A stretch of 64,000 bases of DNA from Pseudomonas sp. SID14000. Its GTDB lineage: Bacteria > Pseudomonadota > Gammaproteobacteria > Pseudomonadales > Pseudomonadaceae. This document shows, in pieces, positions 36,359-47,017 of this stretch. The first letter of the stretch is position 1. Each line of letters starts with the position of its first letter. Location: the NCBI RefSeq assembly GCF_002165135.1, contig NZ_NFZQ01000007.1, positions 186,001 through 250,000 on the forward strand. The letters run 5' to 3'. Under the pieces are notes generated by a model. That model saw nothing but the letters and a program-made list of their open reading frames with translations, was not told the DNA's origin and did no database searches. A program made the translations under genes and the position numbers.

Positions 36359-39124
36359 ATGGGCGAACTGGCCAAAGAAATCCTCCCGGTCAATATCGAA
36401 GACGAACTGAGACAGTCTTACCTCGACTACGCGATGAGCGTGATTGTCGGGCGAGCGCTGCCCGATGCGCGTGACGGCTTGAAGCCCGTGCATCGCCGCG
36501 TTCTCTATGCGATGAGCGAACTGGGCAACGACTGGAACAAACCGTACAAGAAATCCGCCCGTGTGGTCGGTGACGTGATCGGTAAGTACCACCCGCACGG
36601 CGACACCGCGGTCTACGACACCATCGTGCGTATGGCCCAGCCGTTCTCGCTGCGCTACCTGCTGGTCGACGGCCAGGGCAACTTCGGGTCGGTGGACGGC
36701 GACAACGCCGCAGCCATGCGATACACCGAAGTGCGCATGGCCAAGCTGGCCCACGAGCTGCTGGCTGACCTGCACAAGGAGACCGTCGACTGGGTGCCCA
36801 ACTATGACGGCACCGAGCAGATCCCGGCGGTCATGCCGACCCGTATTCCCAACCTGCTGGTCAACGGTTCCAGCGGTATCGCCGTGGGTATGGCGACCAA
36901 TATCCCGCCGCACAACCTCGGCGAGGTCATCGATGGCTGCCTGGCACTCATCGACAACCCCGAAGTCACCATCGATGAGCTGATGCAGCACATCCCTGGC
37001 CCGGACTTCCCGACTGCCGGCCTGATCAACGGCCGCCAGGGCATCATCGAGGCTTATCGCACCGGCCGTGGCCGCATCTACATGCGCGCCCGCTCCGAGA
37101 TCGAAGACATCGACAAGGCCGGTGGCCGCCAGCAGATCGTGGTTACCGAGCTGCCGTACCAGCTGAACAAGGCCCGCCTGATCGAGAAGATCGCCGAGCT
37201 GGTCAAAGAGAAGAAAATCGAAGGCATCACCGAGCTGCGCGACGAGTCCGACAAGGACGGCATGCGCATCGTCATCGAGCTGCGTCGCGGCGAGGTGCCG
37301 GAGGTGGTGCTCAACAACCTGTATTCGCAGACCCAACTGCAGAGCGTGTTCGGCATCAACGTCGTCGCCCTGGTCGACGGTCGTCCGCGCCTGCTCAACC
37401 TCAAGGACCTGCTCGAGGCGTTCGTCCGTCACCGCCGTGAAGTGGTGACCCGCCGTACCGTGTTCGAGCTGCGCAAGGCCCGCGAACGCGGCCACATCCT
37501 CGAAGGCCAGGCAGTCGCGCTGTCCAACATCGACCCGGTCATCGCCCTGATCAAGGCCTCGCCGACTCCATCCGAAGCCAAGGAAGCCCTGGTCTCCACC
37601 GCCTGGGAATCCAGTGCCGTACAGGTCATGGTCGAGCGCGCCGGCGCCGATTCCTGCCGCCCGGAAGACCTGCCGGAGCAGTACGGCCTGCGTGAAGGCA
37701 AGTACTACCTGTCGCCGGAACAGGCGCAGGCCATTCTCGACCTGCGCCTGCACCGCCTGACAGGCCTGGAACACGAGAAGCTGCTGGCCGAGTACCAGGA
37801 AATCCTCGAGCAGATCGGCGAGCTGATTCGTATCCTCAGTAGCGCCGAGCGCCTGATGGAAGTGATCCGCGAAGAGCTGGAAGCCATCCGCGCCGAATAT
37901 GGCGATGCCCGCCGCACCGAAATCCTCGATGCGCGCCACGACCTCAACTACGGCGACATGATCCCGGAAGAAGAGCGCGTGGTGACCATTTCCCACGGCG
38001 GCTACGCCAAGACCCAGCCGCTGTCCGCCTACCAGGCCCAGCGCCGTGGTGGCAAAGGCAAGTCTGCCACCGGGGTGAAGGACGAGGACTACGTCGAGCA
38101 CCTGCTGGTTGCCAACAGCCACGCCACCCTGCTGCTGTTCTCCAGCAAGGGCAAGGTGTACTGGCTGAAGACCTACGACATCCCTGAAGCGTCCCGCGCC
38201 GCCCGCGGTCGCCCACTGGTCAACCTGTTGCCGCTGGAGGAGGGTGAGCGTATCACCGCCATGCTGCAGATCGACCTCGAGGCCCTGCAGCAGAACGCTG
38301 GCGCCGACGAAGAGCTGGAGGACGCGGAAGACACCGTGCTCGAAGGTGAAGTGGTCGAAGCCGAGGAAGTGGACGAGGAAGACGGCGACACCCCAGAGTG
38401 GGTAGCCGAGCCGACCGGCGCCTACATCTTCATGGCCACCGCTTCGGGTACCGTTAAGAAGACCCCGCTGGTGCAGTTCGCCCGTCCACGCTCCAACGGC
38501 CTGATCGCCCTGAAGCTGAAGGAAGGTGACACCCTGATTGCCGCGGCCATCACCGACGGTGCCAAGGAAGTCATGATGTTCTCCGATGCTGGCAAGGTGA
38601 TCCGCTTCGCTGAAAGCGTGGTGCGCGAGATGGGCCGTAACGCCCGTGGCGTGCGCGGCATGAAGCTGGGCAAGGGCCAGCAGATCATCTCCATGCTGAT
38701 CCCGGAGTCCGGCGCACAGATCCTCACCGCCTCCGAGCGTGGCTTTGGCAAGCGCACCCCGTTGTCCAAGTTCCCGCGTCGCGGTCGTGGTGGCCAGGGC
38801 GTGATCGCCATGGGTACCAAGGGGCGTAACGGCCTGCTGATTGGCGCCATCCAGGTGCAGGAAGGCGAAGAGATCATGCTGATCTCCGACCAGGGCACGT
38901 TGGTGCGTACCCGCGTTGGCGAAGTGTCCAGCCTGGGCCGTAACACCCAGGGCGTGACCTTGATCAAGCTGGCTGCTGATGAAACGCTGGTGGGGCTGGA
39001 GCGTATCCAGGAGCCTTCCGAGGAGGAGCTCGATGATGTGATCGAGACGGACGCGGAGGGCGCCGAGGCCGACGCGCCGGACAACGAAGAAGCTGCTGGC
39101 GCCGAAGAGGCCCCGCAGGAGTAA
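36359..39124 (+). CDS. gyrA: DNA gyrase subunit A
   Basis: A 921-aa type II topoisomerase subunit that breaks and rejoins DNA for negative supercoiling. Catalytic Tyr122 in [11 protein letters not shown]; quinolone region [10 protein letters not shown] with Thr83 and Asp87, the unmutated state for Pseudomonas. The GyrA-box QRRGGKGKS starts the C-terminal wheel. An acidic insert (about residues 645-680, with [20 protein letters not shown]) interrupts the wheel, and an acidic tail follows residue ~880; both occur in Pseudomonas GyrA. A hairpin terminator follows, then a REP pair before serC. Confidence 0.97.
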   Translation: MGELAKEILPVNIEDELRQSYLDYAMSVIVGRALPDARDGLKPVHRRVLYAMSELGNDWNKPYKKSARVVGDVIGKYHPHGDTAVYDTIVRMAQPFSLRYLLVDGQGNFGSVDGDNAAAMRYTEVRMAKLAHELLADLHKETVDWVPNYDGTEQIPAVMPTRIPNLLVNGSSGIAVGMATNIPPHNLGEVIDGCLALIDNPEVTIDELMQHIPGPDFPTAGLINGRQGIIEAYRTGRGRIYMRARSEIEDIDKAGGRQQIVVTELPYQLNKARLIEKIAELVKEKKIEGITELRDESDKDGMRIVIELRRGEVPEVVLNNLYSQTQLQSVFGINVVALVDGRPRLLNLKDLLEAFVRHRREVVTRRTVFELRKARERGHILEGQAVALSNIDPVIALIKASPTPSEAKEALVSTAWESSAVQVMVERAGADSCRPEDLPEQYGLREGKYYLSPEQAQAILDLRLHRLTGLEHEKLLAEYQEILEQIGELIRILSSAERLMEVIREELEAIRAEYGDARRTEILDARHDLNYGDMIPEEERVVTISHGGYAKTQPLSAYQAQRRGGKGKSATGVKDEDYVEHLLVANSHATLLLFSSKGKVYWLKTYDIPEASRAARGRPLVNLLPLEEGERITAMLQIDLEALQQNAGADEELEDAEDTVLEGEVVEAEEVDEEDGDTPEWVAEPTGAYIFMATASGTVKKTPLVQFARPRSNGLIALKLKEGDTLIAAAITDGAKEVMMFSDAGKVIRFAESVVREMGRNARGVRGMKLGKGQQIISMLIPESGAQILTASERGFGKRTPLSKFPRRGRGGQGVIAMGTKGRNGLLIGAIQVQEGEEIMLISDQGTLVRTRVGEVSSLGRNTQGVTLIKLAADETLVGLERIQEPSEEELDDVIETDAEGAEADAPDNEEAAGAEEAPQE

Positions 39125-39140
39125 GCAAGTGTAAAACCCG

Positions 39141-39167
39141 AACGGGGCGACCAAGGTCGCCCCGTTT
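39141..39167 (+). terminator. Rho-independent terminator after gyrA
   Basis: Perfect 11-base stem ACGGGGCGACC / GGTCGCCCCGT with a 2-base loop and a short T run, starting 17 bases after the gyrA stop. Confidence 0.82.
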
Positions 39168-39206
39168 GACTGATTAGAGTTGGCAACGTCCTCAGGGCGG
39201 TGCAAT

Positions 39207-39299
39207 ACCCTGTGGGAGCGGGTTTACCCGCGAAGAAGACACCGCGGTGCATGGCAAGGGCTTCGCCCTTGTTCGCGGGTAAACCCGCTCCCACAGGGT
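39207..39299. repeat. REP doublet between gyrA and serC
   Basis: Arms ACCCTGTGGGAGCGGGTTTA... (39207 onwards) and its complement ending at 39299, with an inner hairpin AAGGGCTTCGCCCTT at the centre (39256-39270). Orientation is opposite to the pair at 13877. Confidence 0.85.
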
Positions 39300-39354
39300 T
39301 CCCGGCAGCATCGAAGATTGACGATTTGTTCTATTTGGCAGAGCGAGAGTGGAT

Positions 39355-40440
39355 GTGAGCAAACGAGCCTTTAACTTCTGCGCAGGCCCTGCCGCGCTTC
39401 CTGACGTTGTGTTGCAGCGCGCCCAGGCCGAGATGCTGGATTGGCGTGGCAAGGGCTTGTCGGTGATGGAAATGAGCCATCGCAGCGACGATTACGTGGC
39501 CATCGCCGAAAAGGCCGAGCAGGACCTGCGTGACCTGCTGTCTGTCCCCTCCAACTACAAGGTGCTGTTCCTGCAGGGCGGTGCCAGCCAGCAGTTCGCC
39601 GAAATCCCGCTGAACCTGCTGCCTGAAAACGGCACCGCCGACTACATCGAGACCGGTATCTGGTCGAAAAAGGCCATCGAGGAAGCGCGCCGCTTCGGCA
39701 ACGTCAACGTCGCCGCCAGCGCCAAGCCCTATGACTTCCTGGCCATCCCGGGCCAGAACGAGTGGAAGCTGACCAAGAACGCAGCCTACGTGCACTATGC
39801 GTCCAACGAGACCATCGGTGGCCTGCAGTTCGACTGGGTGCCGGAAACCGGTGATGTGCCGCTGGTGGTCGACATGTCGTCCGACATCCTTTCGCGCCCG
39901 ATCGATGTGTCGCAGTACGGCCTGATCTACGCCGGCGCGCAGAAGAACATCGGCCCAAGCGGCCTGGTAGTGGTGATCGTGCGCGAAGACCTGCTGGGTC
40001 ACGCCCGCAGCAGCTGCCCTACCATGCTCGACTACAAGGTCTCGGCTGACAACGGCTCGATGTACAACACCCCGGCCACCTACTCCTGGTACCTCTCGGG
40101 CCTGGTGTTCGAGTGGCTGAAAGAGCAGGGTGGTGTCGACGCCATGGAGCAGCGCAACCGCGCCAAGAAAGACCGCCTGTACGGCTTTATCGACAGCAGC
40201 GAGTTCTACACCAACCCGATCAGCCACAACGCCCGTTCGTGGATGAACGTGCCGTTCCGTCTGGCTGACGAGCGCCTGGACAAGGCCTTCCTCGCCGGTG
40301 CCGATGCCCGTGGCCTGCTCAACCTCAAGGGCCACCGTTCGGTGGGCGGCATGCGCGCCTCCATCTACAACGCCCTGGGCCTTGAAGCGGTTGAAGCCCT
40401 GGTGGCCTACATGGCCGAATTCGAGAAGGAGCACGGCTGA
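39355..40440 (+). CDS. serC: 3-phosphoserine/phosphohydroxythreonine aminotransferase
   Basis: PLP aminotransferase of 361 aa for serine synthesis and pyridoxine precursor formation. NFCAGPAALPDVVLQRAQ at the start, LFLQGGASQQFAEIPLNL, and the PLP-lysine region YGLIYAGAQKNIGPSGL; the end has HRSVGGMRASIYNA. GTG at 39355 (MSKRAFNF) is preferred because known SerC proteins begin there and GAGAG lies just upstream; a GTG at 39349 is also in frame. The stop overlaps the pheA start (ATGA). First gene of the serC-pheA-tyrA/aroA-cmk-rpsA supercluster. Confidence 0.95.
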   Translation: MSKRAFNFCAGPAALPDVVLQRAQAEMLDWRGKGLSVMEMSHRSDDYVAIAEKAEQDLRDLLSVPSNYKVLFLQGGASQQFAEIPLNLLPENGTADYIETGIWSKKAIEEARRFGNVNVAASAKPYDFLAIPGQNEWKLTKNAAYVHYASNETIGGLQFDWVPETGDVPLVVDMSSDILSRPIDVSQYGLIYAGAQKNIGPSGLVVVIVREDLLGHARSSCPTMLDYKVSADNGSMYNTPATYSWYLSGLVFEWLKEQGGVDAMEQRNRAKKDRLYGFIDSSEFYTNPISHNARSWMNVPFRLADERLDKAFLAGADARGLLNLKGHRSVGGMRASIYNALGLEAVEALVAYMAEFEKEHG

Positions 40441-41534
40441 TGTCCGAGCACGAACTGAAGGCGCTGCGCGTTCGCATCGACAGCCTCGACGAGAAGATCC
40501 TCGAGCTGATCAGCGAGCGTGCCCGTTGCGCCCAGGAAGTGGCCAAGGTAAAGACCGCCTCGCTGGCGGAAGGCGAAAAGCCGGTGTTCTACCGCCCCGA
40601 GCGTGAAGCTGCCGTGCTCAAGCGCGTGATGGAGCGCAACAAGGGGCCGCTGGACAATGAAGAGATGGCGCGCCTGTTCCGCGAAATCATGTCGTCGTGC
40701 CTGGCCCTGGAAGAGCCGCTGAAAATCGCCTACCTCGGCCCTGAAGGTACCTTCACCCAGGCTGCGGCCATGAAGCACTTCGGCCACGCGGTGATCAGTC
40801 GGCCGATGGCAGCCATTGACGAAGTGTTCCGCGAAGTGGCGGCCGGTGCCGTCAACTTCGGCGTGGTGCCGGTGGAGAACTCCACAGAAGGCGCGGTCAG
40901 CCACACCCTCGACAGTTTCCTCGAACACGACATGGTGATTTGTGGCGAGGTCGAGCTGCGTATCCACCACCACCTGCTGGTGGGTGAGAACACCAAGACC
41001 GACAGCATCACCCGCATCTACTCCCACGCCCAGTCGCTGGCCCAGTGCCGCAAGTGGCTGGACGCGCACTACCCGAACGTGGAACGCGTGGCCGTATCGA
41101 GCAATGCCGAGGCGGCCAAGCGGGTCAAGGGCGAGTGGAACTCGGCGGCGATCGCCGGCGATATGGCGGCCAACCTGTACGGTTTGACCCGCTTGGCCGA
41201 GAAGATCGAAGACCGTCCGGACAACTCCACGCGCTTCTTGATGATCGGCAACCAGGAAGTACCGCCGACCGGCGATGACAAGACCTCGATCATCGTTTCG
41301 ATGAGCAACAAGCCGGGTGCCTTGCACGAATTGCTGGTGCCGTTCCACCAGAACGGTATCGACCTGACCCGCATCGAGACCCGCCCGTCGCGCAGCGGCA
41401 AGTGGACCTACGTGTTCTTCATCGACTTCGTCGGCCACCACCGCGACCCGCTGATCAAGGCGGTGCTCGAGCAGATCAGCCAGGAGGCTGTGGCGCTGAA
41501 GGTGCTGGGGTCGTATCCGAAGGCGGTGCTTTGA
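40440..41534 (+). CDS. pheA: Chorismate mutase / prephenate dehydratase (P-protein)
   Basis: A 364-aa bifunctional enzyme of phenylalanine synthesis. AroQ-type chorismate mutase at 1-90 (LRVRIDSLDEKILELISERA), prephenate dehydratase at ~95-275 (YLGPEGTFTQAAAMKHFG, GVVPVENSTEGAVSHTLD, NSTRFLMIG), and a C-terminal ACT domain (SNKPGALHELL, and IETRPSR, the phenylalanine-binding region, where enterics have ESRP). Starts inside the serC stop (ATGA), so the two are translationally coupled. Confidence 0.96.
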   Translation: MSEHELKALRVRIDSLDEKILELISERARCAQEVAKVKTASLAEGEKPVFYRPEREAAVLKRVMERNKGPLDNEEMARLFREIMSSCLALEEPLKIAYLGPEGTFTQAAAMKHFGHAVISRPMAAIDEVFREVAAGAVNFGVVPVENSTEGAVSHTLDSFLEHDMVICGEVELRIHHHLLVGENTKTDSITRIYSHAQSLAQCRKWLDAHYPNVERVAVSSNAEAAKRVKGEWNSAAIAGDMAANLYGLTRLAEKIEDRPDNSTRFLMIGNQEVPPTGDDKTSIIVSMSNKPGALHELLVPFHQNGIDLTRIETRPSRSGKWTYVFFIDFVGHHRDPLIKAVLEQISQEAVALKVLGSYPKAVL

Positions 41535-41544
41535 TTTGAGATTG

Positions 41545-41567
41545 TTGGGGCTGCAAAGCAGCCCCAA
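41545..41567 (+). terminator. Hairpin between pheA and tyrA-aroA
   Basis: TTGGGGCTGC AAA GCAGCCCCAA is a perfect 10-base stem with a 3-base loop, 10 bases after the pheA stop. No T run follows, so it may be a weak or Rho-linked stop, or a message-stabilising hairpin. In P. aeruginosa hisC2 occupies this place; here only 76 bases separate the genes. Confidence 0.5.
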
Positions 41568-41610
41568 TGGCCCTCACAGGCTATCTAGTTTCTGAACAGG
41601 GTTCGCACCA

Positions 41611-43851
41611 GTGGTAAAAGCAGTAACAACCAAACCCGCGCCAATCATCAACCGCCTGGTCGTGGTCGGTCTCGGCCTGATCGGTGGCTCGTTCGCCAAG
41701 GGCCTGCGTGAAAGCGGCCTGTGCCGCGAAGTGGTCGGTGTCGACCTGGATGCCCCCTCACGCAAGCAGGCCGTGGCCCTGGGCGTGGTCGACCGCTGCG
41801 AGGAAGACCTTGCTGCCGCCTGTGTCGGTGCCGATGTCATCCAGTTGGCCGTGCCGATCCTGGCCATGGAAAAAGTCCTGGCCCGCCTGGCCAGGCTTGA
41901 CCTTGGTGATGCTGTCATCACCGACGTCGGTAGCGCCAAGGGCAACGTCGTGCGTGAAGCGCGTGCCGTCTTCGGTGAGCGCCTGCGCCGCTTTGTCCCT
42001 GGCCACCCTATCGCCGGCTCCGAGCAGAGCGGGGTAGAGGCTGCCAATGCCACCCTGTTCCGCCGGCACAAGGTCATCCTCACGCCGCTGGCCGAAACCG
42101 ACCCGGCTGCTTTGGCCCTGGTCGATCGGCTGTGGCGCGCGCTGGGCGCTGACGTGGAGCACATGCCGGTCGAGCGCCACGACGAAGTGCTGGCCGCCAC
42201 CAGCCACCTGCCACACCTGCTGGCCTTCGGCCTGGTCGATTCACTGGCCAGGCGCAATGAAAACCTCGAGATCTTCCGGTACGCTGCGGGAGGCTTCCGC
42301 GATTTCACGAGAATCGCCGGCAGCGACCCGACCATGTGGCACGACATCTTCCTCGCCAACCGCGACGCTGTCTTGCGCACGCTTGATACATATCGCAGCG
42401 ATCTGGACGCCTTGCGCGATGCGATCGCTGAAGGGGACGGGCATCAGCTGCTGGGTGTATTCACCCGAGCACGCGTTGCCCGCGAGCATTTCAGTAAAAT
42501 CCTGGCCCGCCGGGCCTATGTGGACGCTATGAACGCCAACGATCTGATTTTCCTGGCCCAACCGGGTGGCCGCCTGTCCGGGCGAATCCGCGTACCGGGC
42601 GACAAGTCGATTTCCCACCGCTCGATCATGCTCGGCTCGCTGGCCGAAGGCACCACCGAGGTCGAAGGCTTCCTCGAAGGTGAGGACGCGCTGGCGACCC
42701 TGCAGGCATTCCGTGACATGGGGGTGGTCATCGAAGGCCCCAACCACGGTCGCGTGACCATTCACGGCGTCGGCCTGCACGGCCTCAAGCCGCCACCCGG
42801 GCCACTGTACGTGGGCAACTCGGGTACCTCGATGCGCCTGCTGTCGGGCCTGCTGGCCGGCCAGCCGTTCGACGTGACCATGACCGGCGACGCCTCGCTG
42901 TCCAAGCGCCCGATGAACCGTGTGGCCAACCCGCTGCGCGAAATGGGTGCCGTTGTCGAGACCGGCCCGGACGGCCGCCCGCCGCTGACCATCCGCGGTG
43001 GCCACAAGCTCAAGGCGCTGACCTACACGCTGCCGATGGCCAGTGCCCAGGTCAAATCCTGCCTGTTGCTGGCCGGCCTGTATGCCGAAGGCAAGACCAC
43101 CGTCACCGAGCCTGCGCCAACCCGTGACCACACCGAGCGCATGCTGCGCGGCTTCGGCTACAGCGTCGAGAGCAACGGCCCGGTAGCCTCGCTGCAGTCC
43201 GGCGGCAAGCTCACTGCCACCCGTATCGAAGTGCCGGCCGACATTTCCTCGGCAGCGTTCTTCCTGGTGGCAGCGTCCATTGCCGAAGGCTCCGAGCTGG
43301 TGCTGGAACACGTTGGCATCAACCCGACCCGCACCGGCGTGATCGACATCCTGCGCCTGATGGGCGGTGACATCACCCTGGAAAACCAGCGTGAAGTCGG
43401 CGGCGAGCCAGTGGCCGATCTGCGTGTGCGCGGTGCCAAACTGAAGGGTATCGATATCCCTGAAGAACTGGTGCCACTGGCCATCGACGAATTCCCGGTG
43501 CTGTTCGTTGCCGCTGCCTGCGCCGAAGGGCGTACCGTGCTGCGTGGTGCCGAAGAGCTGCGGGTGAAGGAATCCGACCGCATCCAGGTCATGGCCGACG
43601 GCCTCATCACCCTGGGCATCAAGTGCGAGCCGACCCCGGACGGCATCATCATCGACGGCGGCCAGCTCGGCGGCGGCGAAGTGCACGGCCACGGTGACCA
43701 CCGTATCGCCATGGCCTTCAGCGTTGCCTCGCTGCGCGCCAGCGCGCCGATCCGCATCCACGACTGCGCCAACGTCGCCACCTCGTTCCCCAACTTCCTG
43801 GCACTGTGCGCCGAAGTGGGTATCCGCGTGGCGGAAGAGGGCAAGTCGTGA
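41611..43851 (+). CDS. aroA: Fused prephenate dehydrogenase / 5-enolpyruvylshikimate-3-phosphate synthase
   Basis: A 746-aa natural fusion (TyrA-AroA). Residues 1-~300 are the cyclohexadienyl dehydrogenase: NAD motif [42 protein letters not shown] and [11 protein letters not shown]. From ~307 to the end is EPSP synthase: [60 protein letters not shown] and [12 protein letters not shown]. It thus covers the shikimate step that glyphosate inhibits and the tyrosine branch. The fusion is normal for Pseudomonas. GTG start at 41611. Residues in the loop after NSGT (GTSMR, with Gly) suggest a glyphosate-sensitive class I type. cmk overlaps its stop (GTGA). Confidence 0.95.
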   Translation: MVKAVTTKPAPIINRLVVVGLGLIGGSFAKGLRESGLCREVVGVDLDAPSRKQAVALGVVDRCEEDLAAACVGADVIQLAVPILAMEKVLARLARLDLGDAVITDVGSAKGNVVREARAVFGERLRRFVPGHPIAGSEQSGVEAANATLFRRHKVILTPLAETDPAALALVDRLWRALGADVEHMPVERHDEVLAATSHLPHLLAFGLVDSLARRNENLEIFRYAAGGFRDFTRIAGSDPTMWHDIFLANRDAVLRTLDTYRSDLDALRDAIAEGDGHQLLGVFTRARVAREHFSKILARRAYVDAMNANDLIFLAQPGGRLSGRIRVPGDKSISHRSIMLGSLAEGTTEVEGFLEGEDALATLQAFRDMGVVIEGPNHGRVTIHGVGLHGLKPPPGPLYVGNSGTSMRLLSGLLAGQPFDVTMTGDASLSKRPMNRVANPLREMGAVVETGPDGRPPLTIRGGHKLKALTYTLPMASAQVKSCLLLAGLYAEGKTTVTEPAPTRDHTERMLRGFGYSVESNGPVASLQSGGKLTATRIEVPADISSAAFFLVAASIAEGSELVLEHVGINPTRTGVIDILRLMGGDITLENQREVGGEPVADLRVRGAKLKGIDIPEELVPLAIDEFPVLFVAAACAEGRTVLRGAEELRVKESDRIQVMADGLITLGIKCEPTPDGIIIDGGQLGGGEVHGHGDHRIAMAFSVASLRASAPIRIHDCANVATSFPNFLALCAEVGIRVAEEGKS

Positions 43852-44534
43852 GTGCCCTGGCGCCGGTCATCACCATCGACGGGCCAAGCGGCTCGGGCAA
43901 GGGTACGGTCGCCGGGCTGCTGGCCCGCGAGCTGGGCTGGAAGCTGCTGGACTCCGGCGCGCTGTACCGTTTGCTGGCGTTCAACGCCAGCAACCACGGC
44001 GTCGACCTGACCAACGAAGAGCTGCTGACCAAGCTTGCCGCCCATCTGGATGTGCAGTTCATGGCCGCCGAGCCCGGTAAGCTGCAACAAATCATCCTCG
44101 AGGGTGAGGACGTCAGCAACGTCATCCGCACCGAAACCGTCGGCGCCGGTGCATCGATGGTCGCCTCGCTGCCTGCCGTGCGTGATGCGCTGCTGGTGCG
44201 CCAGCGCGAATTCCGCGAGGCCCCGGGCCTGATCGCCGACGGTCGCGACATGGGCACCGTGGTGTTTCCGGACGCGCCGTTGAAGGTCTTCCTCACCGCC
44301 AGCGCGGAGGAGCGGGCACGTCGCCGCTACCTGCAGTTGAAGGGCAAGGGTGAAGATGTTAGTCTGTCGAGTCTGCTGGATGAGATTCGTGCGCGTGACG
44401 AGCGCGACACCCAACGTGCAGTGGCCCCGCTGAAACCAGCGGCCGATGCCATTCAGTTGGACTCTACCGAGTTGTCCATCGAGCAGGTGTTGCAACGTAT
44501 CAGGAGCGAGATCGCGCTGCGCGACCTTCTCTGA
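43848..44534 (+). CDS. cmk: Cytidylate kinase
   Basis: A 228-aa CMP/dCMP kinase of pyrimidine metabolism. P-loop [26 protein letters not shown] (substrate site), [14 protein letters not shown] and [16 protein letters not shown] are all present. The GTG start at 43848 overlaps the tyrA-aroA stop by 4 bases. rpsA follows 124 bases downstream with its own leader. Confidence 0.96.
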   Translation: MSALAPVITIDGPSGSGKGTVAGLLARELGWKLLDSGALYRLLAFNASNHGVDLTNEELLTKLAAHLDVQFMAAEPGKLQQIILEGEDVSNVIRTETVGAGASMVASLPAVRDALLVRQREFREAPGLIADGRDMGTVVFPDAPLKVFLTASAEERARRRYLQLKGKGEDVSLSSLLDEIRARDERDTQRAVAPLKPAADAIQLDSTELSIEQVLQRIRSEIALRDLL

Positions 44535-44599
44535 TAGCCAGGAGAGCAGGCAGGGGCACCAGTCAACGTCCTGCCGGCTTTCCTTTACTTAAAACAAAC

Positions 44600-44619
44600 C
44601 CACATTGTCTGGAATGTGG
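44600..44619 (+). promoter_or_regulatory. Hairpin in the rpsA leader
   Basis: CCACATT GTCTGG AATGTGG forms a 7-base stem with a 6-base loop about 40 bases before the rpsA start. Protein S1 represses its own translation through a structured leader in E. coli; this could be the counterpart, but only the hairpin is seen. Confidence 0.35.
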
Positions 44620-44658
44620 CTATGGGCGTCTGTTTCGCCCGAATCTACAGGAATTAAA

Positions 44659-46335
44659 ATGAGCGAAAGCTTTGCAGAACTCTTTGAAGAAAGCCTGAAA
44701 ACCCTCAATCTTCAGCCGGGTGCCATCATCACCGGTATCGTTGTCGACATCGACGGCGACTGGGTTACCGTACACGCTGGCCTGAAGTCCGAGGGCGTCA
44801 TCCCGCTCGAGCAGTTCTACAACGAAGCTGGCGAGCTGACCATCAAGGTCGGTGACGAAGTTCACGTTGCGCTGGACGCGGTCGAAGACGGCTTTGGCGA
44901 AACCAAACTGTCCCGTGAAAAAGCCAAGCGCGCCGAGTGCTGGATTGTTCTGGAAGCAGCTTTCGCCGCCGAAGAAGTGGTCAAGGGCGTTATCAACGGT
45001 AAGGTTAAGGGCGGCTTCACTGTCGACGTTAACGGCATCCGTGCGTTCCTGCCGGGCTCCCTGGTTGATGTCCGCCCAGTGCGCGACACCACCCACCTGG
45101 AAGGCAAAGAGCTGGAATTCAAGGTCATCAAGCTGGACCAGAAGCGCAACAACGTTGTCGTTTCCCGTCGCAGCGTGCTGGAAGCCGAGAACAGCGCCGA
45201 GCGCGAAGCCCTGCTGGAAACCCTGCAGGAAGGCCAGCAAGTCAAGGGTATCGTCAAGAACCTCACCGACTACGGCGCATTCGTGGACCTGGGCGGTATC
45301 GACGGCCTGCTGCACATCACCGACATGGCCTGGAAGCGCATCAAGCACCCATCGGAAATCGTTAACGTTGGCGACGAAGTCGACGTACGCGTTCTGAAGT
45401 TCGACCGCGAGCGCAACCGCGTTTCGCTGGGTCTGAAGCAGATGGGCGAAGATCCGTGGGTAGCTATCACTGCCCGTTACCCGGAAGGTACTCGCGTACA
45501 GGCTCGCGTTACCAACCTGACCGACTACGGCTGCTTCGCTGAGCTGGAAGAAGGCGTTGAAGGTCTGGTACACGTTTCCGAAATGGACTGGACCAACAAG
45601 AACATCCACCCGTCGAAAGTCGTTCAGGTTGGCGACGAAGTGGAAGTCATGGTTCTGGACATCGACGAAGAGCGTCGTCGTATCTCCCTGGGCATCAAGC
45701 AGTGCAAGTCCAACCCATGGGAAGACTTCTCCGGCCAGTTCAACAAGGGTGACAAGATCACCGGTACCATCAAGTCGATCACCGACTTCGGTATCTTCAT
45801 CGGTCTGGACGGCGGCATCGACGGTCTGGTTCACCTGTCCGACATCTCCTGGAACGAAACCGGCGAAGAAGCCGTACGTCGTTTCAAGAAGGGCGACGAG
45901 CTGGAAACCGTCATCCTGTCGGTCGACCCAGAGCGCGAGCGCATCTCCCTGGGCATCAAGCAGCTGGAAGACGATCCGTTCTCCAACTTCGTTGCTGTCA
46001 ATGACAAGGGCGCTATCGTCAAGGGCATCGTGAAAGAAGTTGACGCCAAAGGCGCCATCGTCACTCTGGCCGACGACATCGAAGCTACTCTGAAAGCTTC
46101 CGAAATCAGCCGTGACCGCGTTGAAGACGCGCGTAACGTCCTGAAGGAAGGCGAAGAGATCGAAGCCAAGATCATCAGCGTTGACCGCAAGTCCCGCGTA
46201 ATCAGCCTGTCCATCAAGTCGAAGGACGATGCTGAAGAGCGCGAAGCCATCCAGAGCCTGAAAAACGCTCCGGAAGCGGCTGCCGACACCACCATGGCTG
46301 CGCTGCTGCGCGAAGCAATGGCCAAGCAGAACTGA
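44659..46335 (+). CDS. rpsA: 30S ribosomal protein S1
   Basis: A 558-aa protein with six S1 RNA-binding repeats, the full-length proteobacterial form. Repeats are visible as GxV motifs, for example [56 protein letters not shown] and [17 protein letters not shown]. It recruits mRNA to the 30S subunit. Start at 44659 ([12 protein letters not shown]) follows the ribosome site ACAGGAATT; the upstream in-frame ATG region is leader. Codon use is visibly more biased (highly expressed) than that of neighbours. A strong terminator follows. Confidence 0.97.
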   Translation: MSESFAELFEESLKTLNLQPGAIITGIVVDIDGDWVTVHAGLKSEGVIPLEQFYNEAGELTIKVGDEVHVALDAVEDGFGETKLSREKAKRAECWIVLEAAFAAEEVVKGVINGKVKGGFTVDVNGIRAFLPGSLVDVRPVRDTTHLEGKELEFKVIKLDQKRNNVVVSRRSVLEAENSAEREALLETLQEGQQVKGIVKNLTDYGAFVDLGGIDGLLHITDMAWKRIKHPSEIVNVGDEVDVRVLKFDRERNRVSLGLKQMGEDPWVAITARYPEGTRVQARVTNLTDYGCFAELEEGVEGLVHVSEMDWTNKNIHPSKVVQVGDEVEVMVLDIDEERRRISLGIKQCKSNPWEDFSGQFNKGDKITGTIKSITDFGIFIGLDGGIDGLVHLSDISWNETGEEAVRRFKKGDELETVILSVDPERERISLGIKQLEDDPFSNFVAVNDKGAIVKGIVKEVDAKGAIVTLADDIEATLKASEISRDRVEDARNVLKEGEEIEAKIISVDRKSRVISLSIKSKDDAEEREAIQSLKNAPEAAADTTMAALLREAMAKQN

Positions 46336-46351
46336 GTTCTGTTTGATCGGT

Positions 46352-46384
46352 AAAAAGGGCGACCCTCGGGTCGCCCTTTTTTTT
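46352..46384 (+). terminator. Rho-independent terminator after rpsA
   Basis: GGGCGACC CTC GGGTCGCCC hairpin preceded by AAAAA and followed by eight T's, 16 bases after the rpsA stop. Textbook form. Confidence 0.93.
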
Positions 46385-46434
46385 GGTGTGGATTCAGGTT
46401 TGGGTTTGCGTTGTTCGTCGTGGGTTTTGTTGCG

Positions 46435-46478
46435 TCTGGCAGATCGAGTGCCGTCCGCGCGGCGCTCGATTTACCAGG
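46435..46478. repeat. Remnant of the composite inverted-repeat element (ends only)
   Basis: TCTGGCAGATCGAGTGCCG pairs with CGGCGCTCGATTTACCAGG. These match the outer ends of copy 2 (CCTGGGAGATCGAGCGCCG type), but the REP-like inner arm and the 126-base spacer are missing, as though the two ends were joined after excision or internal deletion. Confidence 0.6.
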
Positions 46479-46695
46479 CGATGCACCCCTACCGCCATAC
46501 CCTCATGCCCCCGATGGTTGCCGGCCTGCCACCAATCCATTCCAACCCTGCCTGCCCCCACCAGCTAGACCATTCCTGTAAAACTTCAATCTTGAATTTT
46601 TTTATTAAGTCAAGAAGCACCCTGTTCAAATCCCTTCCAGCGTGCTACAAACTGGTTAAGCAATGATCTAGCTGCTTGATAACGAAGGGAAAAAT

Positions 46696-46998
46696 ATGAC
46701 GAAGTCGGAGCTGATCGAACGTATTGTCACCCATCAGGGGCTGCTCTCGTCCAAGGACGTGGAGCTGGCCATCAAGACCATGCTTGAGCAGATGTCACAA
46801 TGCCTTGCCACTGGCGATCGCATCGAGATCCGCGGTTTTGGTAGCTTCTCGCTGCACTATCGCGCCCCTCGCGTAGGCCGTAACCCGAAGACCGGCCAGT
46901 CGGTCAGCCTCGAAGGCAAGTTCGTGCCGCACTTCAAACCTGGCAAAGAGTTGCGCGACCGGGTCAATGAAGAAGAACATGATGAGGCCCACACCTGA
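46696..46998 (+). CDS. ihfB: Integration host factor subunit beta
   Basis: A 100-aa HU/IHF DNA-bending protein. [20 protein letters not shown] at the start, the DNA-binding arm [20 protein letters not shown] and [10 protein letters not shown] (with the minor-groove Pro), and [12 protein letters not shown]. Partner of IhfA, encoded elsewhere. A ribosome site (GAAGGGA) precedes the ATG. The lapA gene begins 19 bases after its stop, so both share a transcript. Confidence 0.96.
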   Translation: MTKSELIERIVTHQGLLSSKDVELAIKTMLEQMSQCLATGDRIEIRGFGSFSLHYRAPRVGRNPKTGQSVSLEGKFVPHFKPGKELRDRVNEEEHDEAHT

Positions 46999-47017
46999 TT
47001 CCACAAGGAGCAATCTG

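Larger units (their letters stand above)
46336..46695. other. 360-base gap between rpsA and ihfB
   Basis: Contains the rpsA terminator, a 44-base remnant of the inverted-repeat element (46435-46478), and an A/T-rich stretch (about 46585-46620, with TTGAATTTTTTTATTAAG) that should form the ihfB promoter region; exact -35/-10 boxes cannot be fixed. No gene is supported. Confidence 0.7.

Noticed and set aside
36332..39205. 957-residue open frame on the minus strand opposite gyrA
   Set aside because: GC-rich third positions keep the antisense frame open; it exactly mirrors gyrA, has Val/Leu/His-rich unstructured sequence and no known domain.
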